Source: Edaphochlamys debaryana (taxonomy: Eukaryota; Chlorophyta; Chlorophyceae; Chlamydomonadales). Taken from it: a DNA stretch of 64,000 bases. The stretch covers positions 1 to 64,000 of the forward strand of contig JAEHOE010000200.1 in assembly GCA_016858145.1 (NCBI GenBank), given 5' to 3'. Of the stretch, positions 44,570-54,842 are shown piece by piece. Numbering within the stretch: the stretch's first letter is position 1; the number at the start of each line of letters is the position of its first letter. The notes under the pieces are model-generated. The model was given only the letters and a program-made list of their open reading frames with translations. It did not search any database and had not been told where the DNA came from. The position numbers were made by a program, and so were the translations under genes.

Positions 44570-47500
44570 TCAGTCCATGTTGGGTGCTGGTCCCGTGAAC
44601 CATGCTCGCCCCCCGAAGCCCGGAGCGTAGAAGAGCACCGCTGCTAGGGCCAGCACCGCCGCGACCAGCGCTGGGGGGAGGGGTGGGGGAAGGGGGGCGG
44701 GGAGGGGGCATGGGTGGGGGGGCAGCAAGGAAGCAAGGCAACGGGGGTGAATGGGGTTGAACGCGGCAAGATGTATCCCGCTCAGGCCCCCACCGTATGA
44801 GCGGCATGAGCCCTAAAGGTCGATTGGGCTCCCTGCTCTCACCCGCTGTATAGTTTGCGTTGCCGGCGGTGACGGGGTAAGCGTTGGGGAGGACGAAGAC
44901 GACGCTGGTCTGCGGTGGAGGTGGAGGAGGGAAGGCCGGGGGGGGCTGTTGGATCCAGCGAGTCCCCTAGGTGGGATCCAGGCTCGAAGGACTCAGCTAG
45001 CTGGACGCATGCAACAGGCTGCAACTCGATCCAACCCAGATCCAGATCCAGGCCCCGCTCACCAGCAGGATCCAGCCGCACGCCACCACCGCCAGCGGCC
45101 GCCCCGCTCTCCCCAGGCTGAAGGGCCCAGGGATGAAGGACGCCCCCATGTGGAACGCCCGGAGTGAGATCGGGATCCCGTACGACAGTGACAGGGCCAC
45201 CACGCTGCCGGCACTGACGGTGGCGAAGCTGCGGAGGGACGAAGGGACGGAGGGGGGGGCCAGAGGGGGTCACAAAGGATTTGGCAGGGGGTGGCACGGG
45301 GGCAGAGCGGAAGCGAAAGGAGGGGCATGAAAGCAGCGCGCTGCCAGCAACCCCTCCGGCCAGACCCTCAGAACCGACCCGAGGCTAAGCCCTTCCCGCT
45401 GGGCCCCCTCCCGCTGTTGCATGGGGGCCGAGGGGTTGGTGCAGCGCGGCAACCTCCCGCTCCAGCCCCCCGAGTTGCCTCCTGTCGACCCCCCAGACGC
45501 TCCTCCCGCTAGAGCGCTGGAACCCTCAGCCCTGCTAAGTGCCCAACTCTAAAATGGTTTAAATGCTGCCCGCAAGAGCGCTAGAATCCTAAGCCCTACA
45601 TGCACCCACAATTTGTCGTTGTAGCAGCAGGGCACCGCCAGTAGCCCCGCCAGTGCGGCCGTGAGGCAGCAGGCGTTGACCGGCAGGCGGGTGGAGGTGG
45701 GGGCCTCGGTGTGCTGGGGGGTTGGGAGGGGAAGAAGGGTCGAGTTGGGAGTCATCAATCACCAGACCTATCACAGAGCCTCCCGGCCACTGCATCAGCA
45801 CTGCCCCCAGGCCCCAGCACGTCTCCAAAACCTACCCCACCCCGAGACCTACACCCCCTTCTCCTGGTACGGTCAACGTCTCCCCGCCCCGTTCTACTCG
45901 CCTACCCCCCCCCCGTTCTCCACGCGCACCTGGTTCCTCAGGCGCCGCCAGATGCGGGCCCCCGGCATGGCCCCGTCACGTGAGAAGGCAAACGCCATGC
46001 GCGCGTTGGCTGCCAGGCTGGCATTGGCTGTGGGGATGGGAGGGGGTGAACGATGAGGGAAGGGTGGGAGGTAAGGAGGACTGATATGACATTCGACATT
46101 TGGCATTAGGCATCGGGCATCGGGCAGAGTGGGGCCTAGCTAGCGCTGTGCGGTTGGAGAGGTGGGCAGCGGTTGGCCCTGACGGCTGCAGCGGGGCCGA
46201 TGACTCACCGCAGAAGAAGAGCCCCACGAGCGGTATGTACGACAACCCCACGGCGCCGTACCCGCTGCCGTACCGGGCGCGAAACACGTCCCTGCGACGA
46301 CGCGGCGGCGACACCTTGCGTTATGGTACGACACGGTACGGCACCGTAGCAGCCCACTGCATGCATGCTAGGGGCCCCCATCACCAGGGACCAAGACTGT
46401 ACCCACCACCCAGATCCCCCCTTCCCTCCCCCCTCCCCCCTCCCATCGCCCATCCCATCCCCCATCCCCTGCCCACCACATGAGCTGCATGACTGCATTG
46501 TGTCCCCCCGTGGCGGTTGGGTCTAACACACTGGCCAGGCTCTGGGGGGGAGGGGTTGGGTTTGTGGGGGCGGAAGACGGGGAGAGGCCGGGTCAGTGAT
46601 GAGGGTGCCGGAAACGCGCTAGCCAGAGGCTTCGTTGGGCCCTCTCCCAGGCGCCCCCGTCCCCACCCCCTACGCCCCCGCTGACCCTGTCTTCCCTCGC
46701 CCTGTCCCTCCTCGGTCCTCCCCCCGGCCCCCGGCACCCCCTCCAACGACTCTTTCCAGTCTCTACCCCCCTTCCAGCTCCTCCCATATGTACACATTTA
46801 CTCTAGCCTAGCTGCTCTAGACTACGCCACTATCCAAGCAGCTACCTGCGCCCTCCAGTCGCCACTCGGAGGACGGACCTCTCGCTCTGGACATCGGGAT
46901 CGCTGGCTGCCGCTCCTCCTCTCCTTCCGCTCTCCTTGTAAGAAATCACCCGAAGCCCCTTCCCCCCCCGCCCCCTTCCCCCCCTCCCCCCCCCCTCTTG
47001 CCTGCATGGAGGCCGTGAGGCACGCCAGCAGCACGAACCCCAGCCCCTCCCCCACAGCCCCCTCCGCCCCCCCCCTTGCCTGCATGGACGCCGTGAGGCA
47101 CGCCAGCAGCACGAACCCCAGCCCCGAGCACACGGCCACGGAGCCCACCAGCGCCCGGCTGCCCGCCACGTCAGCATCCACCGTCTCCTGCGGAACGGGC
47201 GGGGAGGAGGGAAGGGGTGCTTGCTGCTGAGCGGGATCGCGCCCGGGAAGCCTTGCGCCGAAAAGGAGCAAGGGGAAGGGGCCGAATGTGATGGTATGGA
47301 GCATTGGAATGGGGCCGAAGGTCATGGTATGGATGGGTGATCCCGGTCTGTCCAAACCCTCATCGCGCCTCTTCACCCCTCTGTCTGTCCATCCTCCCCC
47401 ACGCCCGCCCTCCCCCCCCGTCCTTCGCCCCCCCCCAGCCCCCCCAGCCCCCCACCTCGACCACGTGTATGCTGGCATCATAACCCTGGGTGAGGGGGGG

Positions 47501-50500
47501 CGGTGGGGGAGGGGGGGGGGAGAAAGGTTTGCGGTGGTGGAGGTCGGGGGCGGAGCAATCAGGCAGCAGGCAACGAAGGATATAAAGCAGTCGATGCATG
47601 CTTGCAGGGTAGGAGTGCGGCGTTGCGTTCAACCACATCCCACTTGCACAAGCATGCAAGACTAAGTATAGGACGTATGCCCCCCATTCGCGCACCATGA
47701 TGACCCATTGGCTCATGAGGAGGCCCATGAAGAAAATGTAGGTGGGGTTCTCAATGCCTGCGGGGGGTGGGGGGCCGTCCGGGGGCCGGGGCCGAACGGG
47801 GACAAGGTGAGGGTGCGTAAGCGGCAACAAGCGTCCCGGAGACTTCCGCCGTGAGACTTCCAGTGTCTCCGGGGCTCCGAACCAGGACCGTCGGGGAAGG
47901 CCCTCGGAGTTTCTCACCCTTCTCCCATCCAGCCCCAACTAGCTGCCCAGTGCTACCTAACCACGCATCGCAAAGCCCCGAACGCTTACCGTGTCGCTCC
48001 GTGTTGGGCGTCCAGGTGGTGCAGGCCCCACGAGCTTCAAACACCACTCCCAGTACTCCAACCAGCAGCACACCTCCTTGCCCTTCCCAGTGCTACCAGC
48101 AGTAGTACATGTGTACAGCACTGACTGATCCAATGCTCACCGTGCCGCTCCGTGTTGGGCGTCCACGTGGTGAAGACGTACTCGGCGCTGTTGAGGCGGG
48201 GCGCCACGTAGAGCAGCGCGCCGCACAGCGCCAGCGTGGCGAGGATGTGCCAGAAGAAGGAGAGTGTGTTGAGGAAGGCGGTGAGGGAGGTGGAGACGCA
48301 GTTGAGCAGCACGTGGAGCTGAGTGTGTGTGTGTGTGGGGAAGGATGGGGGAGGGGAGGGAGGGAAAGGGGGGGATGGGGGGATGGGGGAGGGCGGGGGG
48401 AAAGAGGTAAGGCGGACTGGAGAGCCAAAGTGCACGAGAACAGCTTGCCCTTGCGCTTGCCTATCGCCCTAGCCCACCCAGCAGCCTGCGCTCCCGCATT
48501 CCTCCACCCCCTCCCCGGCCCCTTTACCCCCCCCACACCCACCGCCAGGCAGCCCGCCAGCACGCCCAGCACCGCGCTCCGCGACAGCTCCACGCCCCCG
48601 CCCGCGCTGCCCCGCCCCGTCTGCACGAACACAGCCGCCGCTATGGACTGAGCGAGGGCGTACTCGAGACCCGCCGTGAAGGCAACCTGGGGGGTGGAAG
48701 AGGGAGATGACACCAGGGAGACGGGAGGGGGGGGGGGTTGAAGGCACAGGCAGAATCAAAGCGGGAACCGGTTGTCATGGGAGCTGGGAGCGGAATGGTG
48801 GAAGGCCGGCCATCGTTGCCATGCCCACGGTTGCTCCCCCTGTGCAGTTACAACCCGCCAGGGACCCTGGGTGGGAGGGATGGGGTCCCCGTCCCCGTCC
48901 CCGTCCCCGTCCCCGTCCCCGTCCCCGTCCCCGTCCCCGTCCCCGTCCCCGTCCCCGTCCCCGTCCCCGTCCCCGTCCCCGTCCCCGTCCCCGTCCCCGT
49001 CCCCGTCCCCGTCCCCGTCCCCGTCCCCGTCCCCGTCCCCGTCCCCGTCCCCGTCCCCGTCCCCGTCCCCGTCCCCGTCCCCGTCCCCGTCCCCGTCCCC
49101 GTCCCCGTCCCCGTCCCCGTCCCCGTCCCCGTCCCCGTCCCCGTCCCCGTCCCCGTCCCCGTCCCCGTCCCCGTCCCCGTCCCCGTCCCCGTCCCCGTCC
49201 CCGTCCCCGTCCCCGTCCCCGCCCTGGGGCTCGCCTGGCCCAGTAGGTTGAGCCAACCTGCCATCCAACACAGGACGGTGCGGTGGCGGGATGGGGCCAG
49301 AGCCCAGGACCTGGGGTGGAGGAGCAGGGGCGACAGTCCTTTGATGTCCCGCTGGCGAGTATTAGATGCATCTTGAAAGGCAGGGGTGATCTGTCAATCT
49401 TCCGTTGATGATCGATCCTGGACGCTGTTGTCCCGCAACGGCTTTGCCGTGCCCTGGCCCCACCCTCCCTCGCCCAACCCCGCATCCCCTCCAGGGCCCC
49501 CTCCAGGGCCCCCGCCGATGCCCCCTCAGGTTGCCCCTCACCCGACACTGCTCTATCCCTTGCCCCTCCGACCCCGCCGTCTCCCCCGGCCGACCACAAC
49601 CCCGAGCCCCCCCCCAAGGGCCCCACCAGTAGTAGATGCCTCCGCTGGTGGGGAAGGCGGACAGGAGCTCCTGCGGGGAGGGGGGACGCAGGGTTCTCAC
49701 CGCCGTCACTCGCTTGGCGCCTTCAGGCCACCACGGGCCCCCCACCGCCACGCCATACCGTACTCACTCACCGGGCGGCCTAGGCTCCTCCCGCGGCCCG
49801 CGGCAAATAAAGCCTGGCCTTCACTTGAGGGGCTCTCCCTCGGCGCCCCTCGCGCCCCTCCCCCACCGGCCCTCTTGGTCCCCCCCTCAACGCCCTACAC
49901 AGCGCCAGACATAGCCCCCCCTCCCCCTCTCACCGCCAGACACAGAGCCACCACGATGCTGAAGACGCTGCACAGCACCCAGCCCCACATCACGCTGACG
50001 GGGCCGCCGTACGCCAGGCCCTGCGTGCCGTACGTTTCTGCATGCACAGGGGGTACCAGGGTTGGGGTGTTGTTGGACAGAGGCCGGTGCGGCTGCCCCT
50101 GGCTCTTGCATCGCCACCATCATCGCCCCGCACCCCACCATCCTCCACCATCCTCCATACCCTCCCGCCCAGTCCCACCCCTGTCCCCCCTCCCACCCAT
50201 GAATGCATAGAAGGAAAGCACCGATGTTGACACGGCCATGTTGTTGAGCATGGTGAAGCTGCGGTGGAGCTCCTGGGGGGGAAGCGGGGGGGCGGGGGGG
50301 TAAAGCGTGTGTCTTGTGTGTACCGGGGTGGGCAACATCCAGCCAAGCTGCAGCCTGGCTGCTCCCCCCGCTTCTCAACCCTACCCACGAACCCACCCGG
50401 TCTTGTCAGGCAAGCACCCTGTCCCTCCCCTCCCTGCGCTCTCCTTTCCCGCCCTGGCCCGTGCCCTACCCCCCCTCGCTCCCCACCCGCTTGCCGCCCT

Positions 50501-50699
50501 TCGCCTTCTCCCAGAGCCCGCCCGGCCCTCCCCACAACCGCACCTGCTTGTACCCCATCTGCCAGAGCTTGACCTCATCCCACTTGCCGCGGCGCGTGCT
50601 GCCGCCGCCGCGCCGCCGGGCCCCCTTGCCGGTCCGGCCATGGGGGTGATGCGTTTGGAAGCCGATGGCGAGGCTGCGGAACGACTGGCTGTAGGGGCC
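44570..50699 (-). CDS. Amino-acid permease, APC family, BAT1-type (5' exon not found)
   Basis: Polytopic transporter of amino acids or GABA-like compounds, 553 residues from the mapped exons. Exons: 50699-50544, 50272-50197, 50037-49934, 49670-49627, 49310-49235, 48686-48543, 48318-48141, 47757-47696, 47485-47456, 47187-47080, 46541-46477, 46291-46209, 46027-45930, 45713-45610, 45228-45063, 44909-44843, 44670-44570, every junction in phase. Family hallmarks: [106 protein letters not shown]. These match plant BAT1/GABA permease proteins through about 12 membrane segments. The exons ending at 49235 and 47080 use GC donors (CAG|GCGAGC, CAG|GCAAGG). The start codon must lie in an unplaced exon above 50703. 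Direction and substrate are not determined by sequence. Confidence 0.87.
46876..46955 (+). repeat. Dispersed intronic repeat, family 2, copy in permease intron
   Basis: GGACCTCTCGCTCTGGAC, then GATCGCTGGCTGCCGCTC and CCGCTCTCC match the 59848-59950 element in order. It lies antisense to the permease. Confidence 0.65.
46997..47047 (-). repeat. Intronic copy of permease exon tail with its GC donor
   Basis: The end of the 47187-47080 exon ([15 protein letters not shown]) and its CAG|GCAAG donor, genuine at 47075-47126, are repeated about 78 bp downstream in gene sense. The copy differs by only a few bases. Confidence 0.9.
47987..48025 (-). repeat. Intronic copy of permease exon tail and donor
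   Basis: Copies the end and donor of the 48318-48141 exon ([10 protein letters not shown], genuine at 48137-48175) about 150 bp into the following intron. Confidence 0.85.
48887..49220. repeat. (CCGTCC)n hexanucleotide array, ~55 units, in permease intron
   Basis: About 334 bp of perfect CCCCGT/CCGTCC units starts (gene sense) about 14 bases after the GC donor at 49234. Open frames through it (Gly-Arg, Asp-Gly, Thr-Gly, Pro-Val repeats) are artefacts of the repeat. Confidence 0.98.
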
Positions 50700-53600
50700 C
50701 TGCGCGTTTGAAAGGGGAGGGTCAGGGTAAGGTTGCAGGAGGAGGTGTGTGTGCAGGTGAGGGCGGCGGGGTAGAGGAGGTGGCGGTTACGCGGTTGGGG
50801 GCAGCGGGGGCGGGGGGGCGAAGACCGAGCGCCGGAGCAAGCGCGCGGGGAGGGTAGGGGGTAACGGTAACCCATACGAGAGACGCCGTGTGGCACGTAT
50901 GGAAGGGGATGCGGAACTAGTATGCGCTTGGGGGAGGGGAGGGGAGCGGCGTGCAAGTGGAGGCGGGGACAGGGGCGAGCGGCGGGTGAAGACCGAGCGG
51001 TCGAGCGAGCGGTCGAGGCGCTGGGCACCGCGACCGCTGCTCTCCCGTGGCGAAAAGCGACTTGCTTTCGTGGCCCGTCCGGCAGCGACGCGCGCAGCCG
51101 TCGCCCTTCGCCCTGCGGTGACTACGTTGTGGTGCTGCCCACGAGCGCTTCTCGTGGGTTGCACGTGCGATGCGTCGAGGGACGACCAAAAGGATGTCTT
51201 GGTCAGCAACCCCGACTCCGTGTGCAGAGAGCCGTAGAACGCAGTTTACGGGCCTATTTGTTGCGACGTGTTGTCACAGCGACAGCGCCGAACTCGCGAG
51301 GGCGTCGCGCGCCGGAACTGGGGCCTGTTTCCCAGTTCCCCGTTATCCTGCTTACCCGTACAAGCCCGTCCGCTGAAAGCGACTTGACCTGGCCGGTTGG
51401 CTTTGCCGAGTACGCCAAGTCGCCCGCTGCCGTGGTCCCAAGCTTGAGCGCCGCTCCATCTAGCAGCATCGCAGTTAGTTGCGTTTGCAGCGCTCAAGCT
51501 GCTAGAGCCGAAGGGACGCGTGACGGCTACACGCAGGCAGGGAGTTCGCCATCATCGGGACCCCGTGTCGCGGGTTGAGGCACTCTCTGGGCATGAGGAC
51601 TCTTGAAGCCCAGCAGGTGTGTCGCTACACGTGGTTGTGTTGGTAAAAGCCGAGCCGGCGACGAACTTTGCAGCCCGTGGCACCGTACAGGACGAGCGGG
51701 GCATGTGGGGAATGGGGCGGGGGGATGGGATGGGCGACGGTGGGCGAAGAGGGGCCAAGTTAGCACGCGAGACCCCATAGCTCGAGTTGCAAGCTGTACC
51801 TTGCTTCGCGGAGCCCGAGGGCCGGCGGCACGCGTCCTGCTTGTGTGTCGAGCGCCAGGGCCCCACCATGTCACCAAGCGCTTCGCTTCGTTGATGTTCT
51901 TCTAACCCCACCATGTCACCCACCGTCCTGGGACCAGGCGATAACCCCCTAGTTTGGCGCTGATGGCTTTCGGAGTCTGGCCCGGGCCGCGTTCATGCCA
52001 GCCCCTAACCTACATAGTCACGTGGGCCAGGCCGCCAGCGCGTCGGTTGGTGGCAAGGCTGGTCCTGACGGTAACGCGCAATCATGCTCTGCTGTGTGCT
52101 TTGCTCACTGCCAGTGGGCAGCTGGTGACTGGCTCACCGAGTCACCGTGCGTCCGTGCCGTGCTCTCGTGGCCAAATTGTGCTTCTTGGCAGTCTCCCCC
52201 CGGACACGGTGATGGAGCTGTGCCGCCTCGCCGCGGATCAGGGACCTATTATCCGGTCCGCACGCCCGACGCCCCGACCTGGTCCTAGCCCTAGGAGCTG
52301 CGGGCAACTGGCAGCTCAAGGTACATCCTGGATCTTACAACCTCGCCCCACACGCCTGACGCACCGCCTTCCATGAGTTCCATCTCTCCTACACCTAAGC
52401 CATTACAGTCCGTTGTCCGCTCCGCTCCTGTCCTACCCAACCCCCGGTGTCGTTGCCTTCAGCCGTTCCAGCACCACGCTGACTTCAATCACATACACTG
52501 CACTTCAAACGCATACATTTCGGCAACAGGCGTGTCGCTGGGCGTAGGGGTCAAGGGGGCCGGCCCTGCACGCTCCCTGCACGCTCCCTGCGCTCCCCGC
52601 CACAGCCTGCGGTTTGGTCGCAGCCAGGGTCCGGCCAGGGCCCGAAGCCCCCAGGCCCACACCAGCCCACCCAGGCCCCAGCGGACTACGCCTGTCCGTC
52701 TGTCTGAATGAAACGTCTAACTAACCTGGTCCAACCAGGTCCACACCACAGTAGCCAACGGCCGCACAGGGGCGCGCATGCGCGCAGCGATGCCTCCCCA
52801 GCCTTGGGCCCAGCCCCCGGGGCTCCGCACTGCAGTGCCGGCCAGTGGTTGCCCCCTCCTTCCGGTAGCGGCCTCCTCTTCCCCCAGCCTTTGCACGGTG
52901 GTCAACGCTGGGAGGCACACAGTGGCACCGTCGCTGCCCGCGGCCAGGCCCGGCGCTCCCGCAGCTCTCCCTTGCTCTTACTGTCGCCCTCGCCTTTGCT
53001 GTTGGGGACCCGCCAGTTGCGCCATCGGGGGCCTGCCCCAGGCCCAGGACTGGAGCGCAGGTCGCGGCGCTGAGCAGCCTCCGGCTCCAGCGCTGAGCGC
53101 CATGCTCCTTGGGGCCCGGTATGAATGAGTTGGCCCTGCCCGCACCTGGGCCCGGGCGTTCCCCGGACCCTGGGCCTGCAAGGGCTCTCCACGGAACGCC
53201 CTCGGTTCTGCCGAGGAGCCATCACGCAGGCACGGTGCGGCAGTCTGGGGCCAAGGGGCACTGACAGGTCCGGCACCGGTCCTGCCTGCCAGGGCATGGG
53301 CAAGCGGTGGAGCGGCGGATGGGCGCCGCTCGCAAGCCACATCGTCCCCCGGTGACGCCAGGCGCACAGCGCGTGCGTTCCAGGGCAGCGGATGGGCAGG
53401 GAGGGGGCCGCCGCTCGCCCGCCCCGGGGTCCCCTGCCCGCCAGCTCAGACGCCGCAAGCGGCGCCGGAGGTCTGGCAGGCGGAACCCGTGGGCCGTGCT
53501 CCGCTGGCGGGGGGCCTGTGCCTCGGTGGGTGCGGCCCCTCGATCCGCCGCCGGTCTGAGCGTAGCAATGGCCCGCCCGGCTGCCTCCACGCCGCCTCAA

Positions 53601-53786
53601 CCGCCGGCCGCTGCACCTGCAGGTGCCCGGTATGGGCCCCCAGCCTCAGTACGGTCACTCCGCCGTCGAACGCCCCACGCGTCACTGCTTCTGGCGGGCG
53701 GGAGAGGATGCTGGCGGGCTCACAGCTGCAACCTGCCCGTGCCGTCCAAGATCTACACGTCACTCTGCCCCACATATACACGGACA
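50700..53786. other. 3-kb region upstream of the permease with no recognised gene
   Basis: Must contain the permease first exon and promoter at its left end. The rest has overlapping open frames on all strands but none with family similarity or paired splice sites. A short GCACGCTCCCT repeat is near 52567-52595. Confidence 0.45.
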
Positions 53787-54249
53787 TCACTGCTGCTGCT
53801 GCTGGCTGCTGCCGCCCTGCTCCGCCGTGCCTCGCTCAGCTGCCTGGATTCCACCGCTGCGCCCCTGCGCCGCCCCAGGCCCAGGCCCAGGGCCGAGACC
53901 CGAGGCGTCGGCCTGGAACCGCGCCACCGCCTCCACCACCTCGCGCTCAGCGGCCTCGCCGCGCGCGTGCTCCCAGCGCCGCAGCTTGCCGCCCAGCGGC
54001 CCCGGCTCCAGCACCTCCACGATGCGCTGCACGCCGCGGAGCCCGTCGCGGACGGCACCGCTGGCTAGGGAGCCCACGGCGCTGGAGGGGTGGGGGCAGC
54101 GGGGATAGCGGATTGACGAGGGGATGGAAGGGCGCGCAGGGAGGCGCCGCAAAAGCGCGCTGAGCAGTTGGGATAGATAGTATGCAAGACGCGCACCTGG
54201 CTGGACCCGCGAGCAGCTTTCCAAGTTGCGAGAGGGGGCCGGTCGACAT
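53787..54249 (-). CDS. Small protein of unknown function
   Basis: Predicted about 115 aa from two exons, 54249-54197 and 54081-53787, joined in phase 2. The first residues MSTGPLSQLGKLLAG lead to a helical region (AVRDGLRGVQRIVEVLEPG, GKLRRWEHARGEAAEREVV, EAVARFQADAS). The tail is low-complexity GPGPGPG and ends in Gln repeats. I do not recognise the family. The consistent splice phase, charged amphipathic helices and an upstream TATATAT at 54423 are the support; the antisense strand has a longer open frame, so this remains a model. Confidence 0.5.
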
Positions 54250-54842
54250 CGCTGCCCGCCTGCTTGTTAAGCCTAGTCCCCCGTAGTTTGCTGTGCTGCT
54301 GTGCTAAGGACAAGCAGCAAGCTGCTCGCGGCACCCGTGGATGTGCAGGGTTCTCGCGGTCGAGACAATCAAGCAAGGCTGGCGCGGGTTGGGAGGACAG
54401 GCTTGGCTTCAGGGTGCAGGTGTATATATGTGATCGAGTGGTGCTCTGGGGCCAGTGCGCGCTCGCGGGCTGGAGCGTGCCCATGTCTTTCGGCAGCCCC
54501 TCCTCACCAGCCCCCGACCCCACGGCTTCCCGGGCCCTCGCGGGCGCCTACCGCTTGCTGATGACCCTGACCCCGGGCATTGGATGCTGAAGCCGTGGCT
54601 AACCTTCAAGGCAGCACAAGCCAGAGCGAAACCTGGCCACTCCTAGGGCTTCCCCATTCCGCAGCCACGAGCAGAGAGGTTGGGCCGCCCGCAAGTGCTT
54701 TGCCGTGTTACTGTGCCACGTTCGTAAGCGTGCTACGTAAAACGCATACATCTGGTTGGGTTAAGCTGCTCCTCGCGACGTCTCACTTTACGGTCCACGC
54801 AACATTGCATTCTCGCCTTCTGGCCGGAACTGCCAATTCGCC
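54250..54842. other. Divergent promoter region between small gene and BPG2
   Basis: TATATAT at 54423-54429 is placed for the minus-strand small gene. No TATA was found near the BPG2 start. No other gene is seen. Confidence 0.5.
54423..54429 (-). promoter_or_regulatory. TATA-like element upstream of the small gene
   Basis: TATATAT, 174 bp upstream of the ATG at 54249 on the minus strand. Confidence 0.35.

Noticed and set aside
48707..49376. Repeat proteins (Pro-Val, Ser-Pro, Gly-Arg, Thr-Gly, Asp-Gly)
   Set aside because: All are frames of the hexanucleotide array inside the permease intron.
50381..51028. First permease exon starting at the ATG near 50874
   Set aside because: No donor in this frame gives the phase 0 needed to join the 50699-50544 exon, and the sequence is low-complexity. 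The first exon is left unplaced.
53307..54068. 253-codon plus-strand frame overlapping the small minus-strand gene
   Set aside because: Arg/Pro/Ala-rich without family similarity or splice support. The minus-strand model has paired splice signals and helical sequence.
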